From Rhodospirillales bacterium (GTDB taxonomy: Bacteria; Pseudomonadota; Alphaproteobacteria; Micavibrionales; Micavibrionaceae), in the NCBI GenBank assembly GCA_020638365.1, contig JACKIQ010000006.1, positions 7,411 to 71,410 on the forward strand: DNA of 64,000 bases, in the 5' to 3' direction. Below the pieces are notes generated by a model, which was not told where the DNA came from, did no database searches, and saw only the letters and a list, made by a program, of their open reading frames with translations. Shown here piece by piece: positions 49,131 through 58,206 of this stretch. Positions within the stretch are counted from its first letter, which is position 1; each line of letters begins with the position of its first letter. The position numbers were made by a program, and so were the translations under genes.

Positions 49131-50612
49131 ATGAATGGGTTTTGTTCCAGATTGCGCGGTGTTTTTGTTTTCGCTGTGCTGACGGTGTGTCTTGTGGCGA
49201 GTACCGGGGCGTTTATGAGCGCCCATGCCGGGAAGGGGGATCTGGACCCTATCCACAAGAAGGCAGCGCCTCCCGTGGATATTCCTCTGGGCAAGGCCGA
49301 GATTATCGCGCTGGATAATGCCGTTTCGGATATCCTTGTGGCCAACCCCGCGGTCGTTGATGTGCAGGCAATCCAGTCCAACAGGCTTTATGTCGTCGGG
49401 CTTTCTGTCGGGGATACGAATATCATCGCGCTGGATTCCTCCGGGAATGTCGTGCGCAAGGTCGACGTCCACGTTTCCTACGATCTTCAGGCGATCCAGA
49501 GCCTTGTCGAGAGGCTTTTTCCTAAGGAAGAGGCGAAGGTCGGTTCCGTACATGACCAGATCTACCTGACCGGGACGGTTTCAACGCCCGAGTCCGCGTC
49601 CAAAATCGCCAATCTTGTCGCGCATTATGTCAGCGACCTGACCGATCAGGAGGGGCAGATCGATTCGATCATATCCAACCTGCTTGAAGTCCGCGGCGAG
49701 CAGCAAGTGATGCTTCAAGTCAAGATTGTTGAGGCGAAGCGTAGCGTTTTAAAGGAGCTGGGTGTCAATACCAGCGTCAACGATCCGAACGAGCTTTCAG
49801 CAGTCCGGATTTTTGACCGCGTTCCGCCGACCCAGTTAATTGACGGAACAGACGCCCTGCAGCTGGGCGGGGCTGAGGGTTTGACGCTTTCCCAGGACGC
49901 TATCGGCACAGCGGGGCTGCTTTTCGATACCGGGCTTAAGGGTATCGGGCAGGTCGGCTTGTTCCTTGATGCGCTGGAGGAAGAAGGACTGATCAACGTT
50001 CTGGCCGAGCCGAACCTGACCGCGGTTTCAGGGCAGCAGGCCGGGTTCCTTGCAGGCGGTGAATTCCCGGTTCCGACGGGCCGCGACCAGTTCGGGAATA
50101 TCACGATCGAGTTCCGCGAGTTCGGAGTTTCGCTTAACTTCAAGCCGGCCGTCATGTCGGACAAGCGGATCAGCCTTCAGATGGACACGGAGGTGTCTTC
50201 TCTGGACAACACCAACGCCGTCGTTCTGGCCGATCTTGTCGTGCCGGGGCTGGATATAAGACGGGCTCAGACGACTATCGAACTGCCCAGCGGGGGGAGC
50301 CTTATGATTGCGGGGCTGCTTCAGTCCGAATCGGTGAAAGGGCTTTCCGGTCTACCGGGGATCAAGGATACGCCGGTGCTCGGCAAGCTCGTGTCGTCGG
50401 ACAGTTTCCGCCGTGACGAGACGGAACTGGTCGTTATCGTAACCGGGTATCTTGTCGGGTCCTACAAGGACAACGAGCGGGCGGTTTCCGTTAACAGGAA
50501 AGAGCAGGGACCGCTGGCCAACGTGTTTTCAAGGAATGTGCGCCGCAAGTATGATATCGAGGATGAGTCGGTTTTCACCGCATCCGGCGCTTATGGTTAC
50601 ATGCTGGATTAG
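49131..50612 (+). CDS. cpaC: Tad pilus outer-membrane secretin CpaC/RcpA
   Basis: 493 residues. After the signal peptide (ending near AHA-GK) there is a pilus N-domain (GKAEIIALDNAVSDILVANP), a BON-like step (YLTGTVSTPESASKIA), then the secretin core with VMLQVKIVEAKRSVLKELGV and the C-terminal block LPSGGSLMIAGLLQSESVKGLSGLPGIKDTPVLGKL (here cited in parts). It forms the outer-membrane ring through which the pilus leaves. The start at 49131 matches the signal peptide. The neighbour on minus at 58207 carries a second pilus N-domain alone. Confidence 0.95.
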   Translation: MNGFCSRLRGVFVFAVLTVCLVASTGAFMSAHAGKGDLDPIHKKAAPPVDIPLGKAEIIALDNAVSDILVANPAVVDVQAIQSNRLYVVGLSVGDTNIIALDSSGNVVRKVDVHVSYDLQAIQSLVERLFPKEEAKVGSVHDQIYLTGTVSTPESASKIANLVAHYVSDLTDQEGQIDSIISNLLEVRGEQQVMLQVKIVEAKRSVLKELGVNTSVNDPNELSAVRIFDRVPPTQLIDGTDALQLGGAEGLTLSQDAIGTAGLLFDTGLKGIGQVGLFLDALEEEGLINVLAEPNLTAVSGQQAGFLAGGEFPVPTGRDQFGNITIEFREFGVSLNFKPAVMSDKRISLQMDTEVSSLDNTNAVVLADLVVPGLDIRRAQTTIELPSGGSLMIAGLLQSESVKGLSGLPGIKDTPVLGKLVSSDSFRRDETELVVIVTGYLVGSYKDNERAVSVNRKEQGPLANVFSRNVRRKYDIEDESVFTASGAYGYMLD

Positions 50613-50634
50613 AACGGGCAGGAGTTATTACAAT

Positions 50635-51303
50635 ATGTCTTTAAAATCAGGTTTGAAGATAAAGCTTCTTTTGACGGGTGCGGTTGTCACGCTTTCTCCG
50701 GCGCTGCTCGGCGGATGTGAAATGTATGCGCCCGCGACGCTTTCAACCGAGAAAATAGAAGTTCACGAGGAGCCATATTTCCTTAATGTATCCGCACAAG
50801 AGGCGGACGAGGAGATGGCGGCACGCATCGCGCATCACTATGCCCGTCATGCGGGCGGGCCTCTGAAGCTCGGGGTGACCTACGATTCAAAAAATTACCG
50901 TAATACGGCGATGAAAGCTTCGCAGAAGGCCGCCGATCTGGCGAAGGCGCTTCGCGAAAACGGCGTTGATCAGGTCGAAACGGACATCCTGCCCGTTCAC
51001 GGGCAGGGGGACGAGTCGCGTGTTCTGGTCTCCTATGATTCATTCAGCGCGCATGCCCCTGCGAATTGTTCGACCATGCCGGGGGTGGAAAATCGTGTTG
51101 TCGAATATGATCAGGATTACCGTCTTGGCTGCACGATCCAGACGATGGTCGCCAAGCAGGTTTCACGCCCCAAGGATCTCGAAGGGCAGGGTGCCACGGG
51201 CGAAAATACCGACGGACGAAGCGCGACGAATATTGTCGATCTTGTCCGGTCAGGCGCAGAGAACAAGGAACTGGGCGGCGAGTCCGCTTCGGGGCAGAAC
51301 TGA
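50635..51303 (+). CDS. cpaD: Tad pilus lipoprotein CpaD
   Basis: 222 residues. The lipobox LLGGC (Cys28) follows a normal signal. The domain (AARIAHHYARHAGGPLKLGV, then ALRENGVDQVETDILPVHGQ) fits CpaD, which has an OmpA-like beta/alpha pattern and works with the secretin. The C-terminal motif LGCTIQTMVAKQVSRPKDLE is typical. The ATG at 50635 has GGAG 10 bp upstream; the long frame to 50452 overlaps cpaC and is not native. It lies 22 bp after cpaC. Confidence 0.93.
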   Translation: MSLKSGLKIKLLLTGAVVTLSPALLGGCEMYAPATLSTEKIEVHEEPYFLNVSAQEADEEMAARIAHHYARHAGGPLKLGVTYDSKNYRNTAMKASQKAADLAKALRENGVDQVETDILPVHGQGDESRVLVSYDSFSAHAPANCSTMPGVENRVVEYDQDYRLGCTIQTMVAKQVSRPKDLEGQGATGENTDGRSATNIVDLVRSGAENKELGGESASGQN

Positions 51304-51559
51304 TTTCCGTATTTTTTCTTTGTGAACGAGACCATATCTTTATACGCGGTCTTTTTCGAGTCCATGAGACTCAACGCCATGGATTGCGCTCTTGCGCGGT
51401 GTTCGATTCTGTATTTTTCATATTCCGTTAACCCCTTGTCTTATTAGGATATTCTTAAGGTCCTGCTGTTAGAGTGTGCGCAGGGAAACCTCTCTATGAA
51501 CAGTCAATTATGAGCAGATCGGGTCCGGTTCACGGGCGAAAATACAGGTAAAAAACTCC
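51304..51559. other. Gap between cpaD and cpaE
   Basis: 256 bp without a gene on either strand. AT-rich around 51400-51470. It may hold an internal promoter for cpaE-cpaF-tadB-tadC, but no motif is clear. No terminator of good quality was found. Confidence 0.4.
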
Positions 51560-52807
51560 ATGAGCGAGGCAGACACCCAAGCTACAGACATATTACTTCC
51601 TTCTGCGGAGGTCGCGGTGTTCTCGCGTGATCCGGAGACTCTGCGTAATTCAGGAGAAATCCGTAACGACTGGCGCTTTGCGCGCGTAAGCCTCCATGTT
51701 CAGGACGGGGATGTCGAAACGGCTATTCAGCTTTATTCCGGTCGTGATGCGCCTGAGTTGCTTATTATTCAGACGGACACGATCGACGAGGGTTTTTTGG
51801 GGCGCCTGGAAGCGCTGTCGGCTTACTGTTCGCAGGATACGGCCGCGGTGATTATCGGGCCGGTCAACGATGTTTATCTTTACCGCAGCCTGATCGACAT
51901 GGGGGTGAGCGATTACCTTGTTCGCCCTGTCATGAAAGACGTGCTCTCGGACGTGATCGCCAAGACGCTGGTCAGCAGACTGGGCGTGAGCGGCAGCCGC
52001 CTTATCGCCTTTATGGGAACCAAAGGCGGCGTGGGCGCATCCAGCCTTGCGCAGATGGCGGCGCTCGGGGTCAGCGAGATGATGGGGCAGAAAACTGTCC
52101 TGATCGACAGCTCGGGGGGCTGGTCATCCTTAAGCGTGGGCATGGGGTTCGATCCCGCCGGGACATTGCGGGAAATATCCCGTGCCGTGGACCGGAACGA
52201 CGAAGCGGGTCTTGCCCGCATGTTCGTAGAACAGGGCGAGCGGCTGAAGATAATGGCGGGCGGGGGCGATGCGCTTCTTGACACCACGATTTTGCCTGAC
52301 CAGTACGAACGCTTTCTAGATATGCTGATGGTCAAGGCGCCGGTCGTACTGGCCGATCTGTCGGCTTCGGAGCCGGGGCTGCGCAAGCTTCTTATTTCCC
52401 GCGCCAACCATATCTGCCTTGTGTCCACACCGACTTTAACGTCCTTGCGCTTCGCGCGCAGCCTCATTAAGGAGATTGCCGATTTGCGAGGCGGCGATAA
52501 AGACGATCTGTCTCTCATCATCAACAGAATGGGTCAGGTAAAGGGGCATGAAGTCAGCCTTCATGAGATTGAAAAAGCGGTCGAGCTGTCGCCTGCCGCG
52601 AGCATCCCCTACCTGCCGAACCTGTTTATGGCGAATGAAAGTAATATGCGTAACGTCCTGAGTGACAAGGACGGGCAGGACATTCTTAAAGGATCGTTAC
52701 TGTCGATTATCCGTAAGACCGTGGCGTCTGATTCCGAGGATTATATTGACGAGAAAAGTGAGAAAAAGTCAGGCCTTTTAGGGAGTTTGTTAACCAAAAA
52801 AAGGTAA
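51560..52807 (+). CDS. cpaE: Tad pilus localisation ATPase CpaE/TadZ
   Basis: 415 residues. The N-terminal 140 are a receiver-like domain without the phosphoacceptor pattern (VAVFSRDPETL, then MGVSDYLVRPVMKD). The ParA/MinD-type ATPase begins at GTKGGVGASS (about residues 153-162), a deviant Walker A motif with the early Lys, and continues LIDSSGGWSSLSVGMGF and SLRFARSLIKEIA. TadZ places the pilus machine at the pole. It is followed 48 bp later by cpaF. Confidence 0.93.
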   Translation: MSEADTQATDILLPSAEVAVFSRDPETLRNSGEIRNDWRFARVSLHVQDGDVETAIQLYSGRDAPELLIIQTDTIDEGFLGRLEALSAYCSQDTAAVIIGPVNDVYLYRSLIDMGVSDYLVRPVMKDVLSDVIAKTLVSRLGVSGSRLIAFMGTKGGVGASSLAQMAALGVSEMMGQKTVLIDSSGGWSSLSVGMGFDPAGTLREISRAVDRNDEAGLARMFVEQGERLKIMAGGGDALLDTTILPDQYERFLDMLMVKAPVVLADLSASEPGLRKLLISRANHICLVSTPTLTSLRFARSLIKEIADLRGGDKDDLSLIINRMGQVKGHEVSLHEIEKAVELSPAASIPYLPNLFMANESNMRNVLSDKDGQDILKGSLLSIIRKTVASDSEDYIDEKSEKKSGLLGSLLTKKR

Positions 52808-52855
52808 AATTAGGGAAAATGCGCGTAATAACTGCGCCCTCATACGGGAAATATC

Positions 52856-54595
52856 ATGTTCGGTAAAAAGCAAACAAGCGGCGGGGCCAAGCCCTCTGCA
52901 CCGAAACCGCCATCAGGGGCGAAAGCGCCGGCCCCGGAGCGCAAGCCGCCTGTCGTCGAAGCACCATCTGCCAAGGCCGCTTCCCCTAAAGAACAGGGTG
53001 AGGGCAAGAGCTTTTCAGAAAAATCAGGGTTGACGGATTCTTCTCTTGAACAATTGAAGAGTTCAGAGCAAGAGGGGCAACTTAATTCTGCACTTGGGCG
53101 GGAGGGGAGTGTTGCGGACAGCGCTGCCGTATCTTCCGAAGGGGAGAGCGTTCCGATGGAACTGCCTCCCGGTGCCGAGCCGGAGACGGCTTCCTCCGCG
53201 TCTTCCAAAGAAGAAAAAGCTCCGGCCGCTCCCAAGCAGCTTAAATCCATGGCAGACGACGCTCTTCTGCCTGAAGAGGGCGTGGAAGATGACGCACAGC
53301 CCAGCCACGGCGACTCCATCACGACTTTGAGGCTTCAGCGTTGCCGGAACCGGATCTGGCTGGATCTGCGGGACGGAATCGACCTGAAAGCGCTGGCGCG
53401 GATGGATTCCAAGGCCGCGCGGGAAGAGGTTTATTCGGCGGTCGAGGAGATCGCGCGTTTCCGGAATCTTGACCTGACGCCCGCGGAACTGGCCAGTATC
53501 GCCAAGGAATGCGCGGACGACATGCTGGGGTTCGGTCCGCTCGAAGAGCTTCTGGAACGGGACGATATCGCCGATATCATGATTAACGGGCCTGATGTCA
53601 CGTACATCGAGGTTGGGGGGAAAATCGAAAAGACGGGCGTCAAGTTCCGCGACAGCCAACATCTTATCACGATCTGTCAACGGATCGTGGGGGCGATCGG
53701 GCGGCGGGTTGATGAAGCCTCTCCTATTTGCGATGCGCGTCTGCCGGACGGGTCGCGGGTAAACGTCATCATTCCGCCGCTGGCTGTTGACGGCGCGGCC
53801 ATGACGATCCGGAAATTCAAGAAGGACAAGCTGACGCTTGAGAAGCTTCTGGAGTTCGGGTCGATGTCGCCTTCGTGCGCGAAGCTGATTATGGCCGTGG
53901 GGCGGTGCCGGGTGAACGTGCTGGTTTCCGGCGGTACGGGTTCGGGTAAGACCACTATGCTGAACTGTCTGACCCGCTATATCGAGGCGGGGGAGCGCGT
54001 GATTACGTGCGAGGACGCCTGCGAACTGCAATTGCAACAGCCGCACGTGGTGCGTCTTGAAACGCGGCCGCCGAACCTTGAAGGGGTCGGGGAAATCACG
54101 ATGCGGGATCTGGTACGGAACTGTCTGCGGATGCGTCCCGAGCGGATTATCGTCGGGGAGGTGCGCGGGCCCGAAGCGTTCGACCTTCTGCAAGCCATGA
54201 ACACCGGTCACGACGGGTCGATGGGTACGGTTCACGCCAACAACCCGCGCGAGGCGATTTCGCGGATGGAAAACATGATCGCGATGGGCGGGCTGAATTT
54301 GCCCCAGAAAGCGGTGCGCGAACAGATCGCTTCCGCGGTTAACGTCATTATCCAGGTGCAGCGTTTGCGCGACGGATCGCGGAAAACCACGCATGTGACC
54401 GAGATTACGGGCATGGAGGGTGATGTCGTCACCATGCAGGATCTTTTTTATCTGGAGATCCTGGGCGAAGACGAAAAAGGCAAGCTGATTACCCGACAGC
54501 GCTCTTCGGGACTGCGTCCGAAATTTTATGATCTGGCACGGCAGTTTGGGGTCGATCAGCTCGTCATGGATGCGATGGAGGAAGCCTACGGCTAG
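52856..54595 (+). CDS. cpaF: Tad pilus secretion ATPase CpaF/TadA
   Basis: 579 residues. Residues 1-150 are a Pro/Ala/Ser/Glu-rich unstructured extension, longer than in most CpaF proteins. The ATPase part has DDIADIMINGPDVTYIE, Walker A GGTGSGKTT (359-367), CEDACELQLQQPHVVRLETR and the Walker B/His boxes (IVGEVRGPEAFDLLQAMNTGHDGSMGTVHANNPREA, cited in parts). It powers pilus extension and probably retraction. tadB follows 8 bp later. Confidence 0.96.
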   Translation: MFGKKQTSGGAKPSAPKPPSGAKAPAPERKPPVVEAPSAKAASPKEQGEGKSFSEKSGLTDSSLEQLKSSEQEGQLNSALGREGSVADSAAVSSEGESVPMELPPGAEPETASSASSKEEKAPAAPKQLKSMADDALLPEEGVEDDAQPSHGDSITTLRLQRCRNRIWLDLRDGIDLKALARMDSKAAREEVYSAVEEIARFRNLDLTPAELASIAKECADDMLGFGPLEELLERDDIADIMINGPDVTYIEVGGKIEKTGVKFRDSQHLITICQRIVGAIGRRVDEASPICDARLPDGSRVNVIIPPLAVDGAAMTIRKFKKDKLTLEKLLEFGSMSPSCAKLIMAVGRCRVNVLVSGGTGSGKTTMLNCLTRYIEAGERVITCEDACELQLQQPHVVRLETRPPNLEGVGEITMRDLVRNCLRMRPERIIVGEVRGPEAFDLLQAMNTGHDGSMGTVHANNPREAISRMENMIAMGGLNLPQKAVREQIASAVNVIIQVQRLRDGSRKTTHVTEITGMEGDVVTMQDLFYLEILGEDEKGKLITRQRSSGLRPKFYDLARQFGVDQLVMDAMEEAYG

Positions 54596-54603
54596 GAAAC
54601 CCC

Positions 54604-55581
54604 ATGGAACTGATCCAGATCGTCATTATCTGCTGCATCGTTTTCCTGGTCTTCGGGGTGGTGGCAGCCGTCATCATGAACAAGGAGGCCAAGAGCCGGG
54701 AATCAAAACTGGCGGTTATTCGCGGGAGTTCAGCGAGCGAGGGCGGTCATAACGAGCGCGACGTGGCGAACAAGCGCCGCGCGGAAATTGCCCGCAAGCT
54801 CAAGGAAAGCAAGGAAGAGGAGAACAAGGGCAAGAAGAAAGTCACTATTGCCATGAAGCTGGGCATGGCCGGGCTTGAGACTTCACCCAAGCAGTTCTGG
54901 ATCTTTTCCGTCCTCTGCGGCGTGGCCTGCACGGCGGCCGCGTACTTTTTAGGGCAGTCGAATTACGTGATAGCGCTTTGTCCGGTAATCGGTACGCTCG
55001 GTATTCCTCGCTTCGTCCTGCGGTTCCTTATAAAACGGCGCCAGAAAAAGTTTCTGGAGGAGTTTGCCGACGCCTTGGAAGCCATCGTCCGTCTTCTGAA
55101 AGCCGGGATGCCCGTTTCGGAGGCGGTTTCGATGATTTCCCGCGAGTTCGAAGGGCCGGTCGGCGAGGAAATGTCACGTGTTTACGACAAGCAGAAGATC
55201 GGTATTCCCCTGCATGAGGCGGCGCTGGACGCCACCAAACGGATGCCGCTGACCGAGATGCAGATGTTCGCCACGGGCCTTGCCATACAAGCGCAGACGG
55301 GTTCGAGTCTCTCAGAGGTTTTGACCAATCTCGCGAACGTAATCCGGGCGCGGTTCAGGTTAAAGCGCAAAATCGTGGCGCTCTCCTCGGAAGCGATCGC
55401 TTCGGCTTCGATTATCGGGGCTTTGCCGATTCTGGTGGCCACGGGACTTTATTTCCTCAATCCCGATTACATTATGATCCTGTTCACGACACCGACCGGG
55501 AAATGGCTTGTGGCCGGCGCTGCGGTCTGGATGACCATGGGTGTTTTTGTCATGAAAGCCATGATCAATTTCAAGGTTTAA
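54604..55581 (+). CDS. tadB: Tad pilus inner-membrane platform protein TadB
   Basis: 325 residues. An N-terminal membrane helix, a charged linker (EIARKLKESKEEENKGKKKV), then a T2SSF domain with LEEFADALEAIVRLLKAGMPVSEA and two C-terminal membrane segments (IIGALPILVATGLYFL, WLVAGAAVWMTMGVFVM). It forms the inner-membrane platform with TadC and contacts CpaF. It lies 8 bp after cpaF and 32 bp before tadC. Confidence 0.94.
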   Translation: MELIQIVIICCIVFLVFGVVAAVIMNKEAKSRESKLAVIRGSSASEGGHNERDVANKRRAEIARKLKESKEEENKGKKKVTIAMKLGMAGLETSPKQFWIFSVLCGVACTAAAYFLGQSNYVIALCPVIGTLGIPRFVLRFLIKRRQKKFLEEFADALEAIVRLLKAGMPVSEAVSMISREFEGPVGEEMSRVYDKQKIGIPLHEAALDATKRMPLTEMQMFATGLAIQAQTGSSLSEVLTNLANVIRARFRLKRKIVALSSEAIASASIIGALPILVATGLYFLNPDYIMILFTTPTGKWLVAGAAVWMTMGVFVMKAMINFKV

Positions 55582-55613
55582 CGATTTGATCCTTATAAGA
55601 AGGAAGAGTAGCT

Positions 55614-56576
55614 ATGATGGAACTGGATAACGAAATGGTCATTACGCTGGTCGCGTCTTTGGGTGCGGCAGCTTCTGTCGTCGCGTTCGCCTTTCCGTTC
55701 CTTCAGAAGGCGGACAAGAAAGAAAAGGCGATGTCCGTTATCGAAAAGCGGCGCAAGGATTTGTACCAGCAGACGCGTGAGGCTGCGCGGAATAAAGGAA
55801 AAGAGTCGGTCTCCGCGAAGGATTCGATGTCCAGCCTGTTCCGGTTTCAGCAACTGGCCGGTAAGATGGGGGAGAAGGTTCGCGATAAAATGCTTCAAGC
55901 CGGGATCCGTAATCCCAAGGCCCCTTTGCGCTTTATGATCGCACGGGTGATCCTGCCCGTGTTGTTTGTCGGACTGGCCATCCTGTTTTTGTCCAAGGTG
56001 CCTGAGGAAAAGAAGCTTTCGGACGGGATGGCGACCGTGATCCTGCTGACGTCCGCGCTGGCCGGCTTTAAAATGCCCGATATTCTTGTGAAGAACATGA
56101 TCCAGAAACGCCAGCAGGAACTGAACCTCAGTTTTCCGGACTCGCTGGATATGATGCTGATCTGCGTGCAGGGCGGGATCGGGCTGGAGCAGACGATCGA
56201 GCGTGTGGCTACGGAGGTTGCAGAGCATTCGCCCATTCTGGCGGAGGAGCTGGGGATTTTGAGCGCCGAGATGGCGATGCTGAACGACCGCCGCCGTGCG
56301 TTGCAGGATTTCGCGCGGCGCGTGGGAAGTGGTGCGGGCAAATCCTTTGCGACCGCGCTTATTCAGGCCGAGCAATACGGTACGTCGATTTCGCAGGCGA
56401 TGCGTGTGATGTCCGAGGAGCTTCGGGATATGCGGATGGCGGAAGCCGAGCGCAAGGCCGCTGCATTGCCGCCGAAGCTGACCGTTCCGATGATCCTGTT
56501 CTTTCTTCCGTCGCTGTTTATCATCATCCTTGGGCCAGCGGGGATCAAGGCGGCCGCAGCCGGAGTCGGCGGGTAA
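55614..56576 (+). CDS. tadC: Tad pilus inner-membrane platform protein TadC
   Basis: 320 residues. It resembles TadB but with the TadC order: FPDSLDMMLICVQGGIGLEQTIERV in the T2SSF core and the membrane segments ARVILPVLFVGLAILFL and VPMILFFLPSLFIIILGPAGI. It ends with a Gly/Ala-rich tail (AAAAGVGG). AAGGAAG lies about 10 bp before the ATG. Last plus-strand gene of the Tad operon; the next gene is convergent. Confidence 0.94.
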   Translation: MMELDNEMVITLVASLGAAASVVAFAFPFLQKADKKEKAMSVIEKRRKDLYQQTREAARNKGKESVSAKDSMSSLFRFQQLAGKMGEKVRDKMLQAGIRNPKAPLRFMIARVILPVLFVGLAILFLSKVPEEKKLSDGMATVILLTSALAGFKMPDILVKNMIQKRQQELNLSFPDSLDMMLICVQGGIGLEQTIERVATEVAEHSPILAEELGILSAEMAMLNDRRRALQDFARRVGSGAGKSFATALIQAEQYGTSISQAMRVMSEELRDMRMAEAERKAAALPPKLTVPMILFFLPSLFIIILGPAGIKAAAAGVGG

Positions 56577-56596
56577 CTCTTCCTTATGATATCTTC

Positions 56597-57196
56597 CTAG
56601 TTTCTCGGCGCTGTCGAAGGAACAGGCACGGGATCGCGGTTGACCGGGGCCGCGCTTTCAAGTTCTGCTGCGGCCGCGTTCATGCCCACGGCGGAGAGTT
56701 CCGCGGCCGTCACGGGAAGCACTTCGGGCGGCTGCATTCCATGCAGAAATTTCAAGTTCATTCTGAAAATCTCGGTTCCGCCGAATTTTTCCTGATAGGC
56801 TTCCTGATTGGCTGCCCCGACTTTATAGCGCTCAAGGGTTTCCTTGGATGCCGCGGGTATTTTATGGGCCGGGTCGGGATCGAAGGTCACGGACACAGTG
56901 TTCTGATAAACGCCATCATCTTCGGTTTCTCCGAACAAGGGCCCGAGATCTACGAGCATGCCCGGCATGGGGGAGCGATCCTGCGTTGCGGGGTCGGTCA
57001 TTTGATCCGGTCTAAGGATATCGGGGTCTATTTTGCCGATTTCCAGCACTTTTAAATCGACGGTTTCCGTCGAGCCGGGGAGCGTTACGTGGAGCATTCC
57101 CCCTTTGGTTACCGTATCGGCCTGAAGCCGGGCAGCCAGACCGATGGCCACATTTAGCTCCGAAGTGTCATATTTTTCAAAAATAGTTTCAGCCAT
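56597..57196 (-). CDS. Hypothetical acidic protein
   Basis: 199 residues, no signal peptide or membrane segment, acidic with a Pro/Ala-rich tail. Beginning MAETIFEKYDTSELNVAIGL; beta strands are suggested by GGMLHVTLPGSTETVDLKVL and VYQNTVSVTFDPDPAH. No cysteine. No family recognised. It is convergent with tadC (stops 20 bp apart) and has a 247-bp upstream region before tadD. It sits inside the Tad island but nothing links it to the pilus. Confidence 0.65.
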   Translation of the reverse strand: MAETIFEKYDTSELNVAIGLAARLQADTVTKGGMLHVTLPGSTETVDLKVLEIGKIDPDILRPDQMTDPATQDRSPMPGMLVDLGPLFGETEDDGVYQNTVSVTFDPDPAHKIPAASKETLERYKVGAANQEAYQEKFGGTEIFRMNLKFLHGMQPPEVLPVTAAELSAVGMNAAAAELESAAPVNRDPVPVPSTAPRN

Positions 57197-57443
57197 AATT
57201 AAAGTCTTCTTTATCTGTTTGATTATAAAAATAGAAAAATGATGATCTCTGCATCAAAGTTTTTTGCTTTTATTGCTCTTTATAATACCCAATCCTGTTT
57301 AGTGCAAGTATATTATGGAAATCTTTAATGTTTTACTGAGTTCTCGGCCAGATGCCGGAGAGACTCCCGTAAACATTCAAATCCTCATGAAAAAGGGGCC
57401 TTTGTGTTCGGCCCCTCATCATTGCTAAATTTCTTGCTCTCTA
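57197..57443. other. AT-rich gap upstream of the 199-residue gene
   Basis: About 250 bp without a gene. It contains the tadD terminator (57391-57415) at one end and should hold the minus-strand promoter for the gene at 56597-57196. Confidence 0.4.
57391..57415 (-). terminator. Rho-independent terminator of the tadD unit
   Basis: On the minus strand GGGGCC, a 9-base loop and GGCCCC, then TTTTT. It lies about 30 bp after the tadD stop. Confidence 0.8.
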
Positions 57444-58139
57444 TCAGGAGGTTTCGCCCAAGGCACGGACGATGCGCAGGTTGCGCTCGATCTCAATTCG
57501 GTCGGGGGAGAGGGCCTTGGCCTTTTCAAGGATCTGGATGGACTCGTCGATATAGCCCTGCGTGGCAAGATTCAGGGCGAGGTTGTTCATGATGGGAGTC
57601 GGGTCACCCTTCCATGTTTCAAGGCCTTTACGGAATGCGCGCTCCGCGGCTTCATGCTTTTCCTGCGATTCCAAGGCGATGCCGAGATTCTGGAAGGCGA
57701 TGTAGTCCTGCGGGTTTTTCAGGACGGCTTGCTGGGCGTAGGTTTCAGCGCTCTTGAAATTGCCCAGTGAGAGTTCGATTGAGGACATTTCCGAGAGGAT
57801 ATGCGGCTGGGCATCCGGGTTGTGTGCGAAAGGGCTGAGAACGATCTCGGCGCGGTTGGCGTAGTCGGCTTGACGCAAAGCCCTGGCGTATTTGTAGGCG
57901 GCATCGGGGTTCGCGCTGTCATTTTTGTACTGGCGTTCGAGCGCCATCAGCGCGCCCGTCAGGTTCACTTCGCCACCTTCGGCGAGAGCCTTGTCAATCG
58001 CCGCGTCTATTTTTGCGCTTTGCTGCTGCTTGGCGAGATCGGCGGCGTTTTTATCCGATCCCGTTGTCTGGCATGCGGTCAAGTTCAACATGGCGGCGGT
58101 CAGCAAGACCAGTGGTGAGATTTTTTTCATCGTTTTCAT
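57444..58139 (-). CDS. tadD: Tad pilus TPR lipoprotein TadD
   Basis: 231 residues from the ATG at 58139. The lipobox NLTAC (Cys23) follows MKTMKKISPLVLLTAAM. TPR units follow (DAAYKYARALRQADYANRAE, DYIAFQNLGIALESQEKHEA, TPIMNNLALNLATQGYIDES). TadD acts as a pilotin-like factor for the secretin. The frame stays open further up to 58319, but that would overlap the neighbour and has no signal peptide. It shares the minus strand with the pilus N-domain protein, 67 bp away, opposite to the main operon. Confidence 0.92.
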   Translation of the reverse strand: MKTMKKISPLVLLTAAMLNLTACQTTGSDKNAADLAKQQQSAKIDAAIDKALAEGGEVNLTGALMALERQYKNDSANPDAAYKYARALRQADYANRAEIVLSPFAHNPDAQPHILSEMSSIELSLGNFKSAETYAQQAVLKNPQDYIAFQNLGIALESQEKHEAAERAFRKGLETWKGDPTPIMNNLALNLATQGYIDESIQILEKAKALSPDRIEIERNLRIVRALGETS

Positions 58140-58206
58140 TTTTCCGGTGAGCTTTGTTTGTTGGTGATTGCGCCTGCGGCTCTTTATGGCTTTCGGCAAA
58201 TACGAG

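Noticed and set aside
53063..54394. 443-codon open frame on the minus strand
   Set aside because: Antisense shadow of cpaF, full of Arg/His/Pro.
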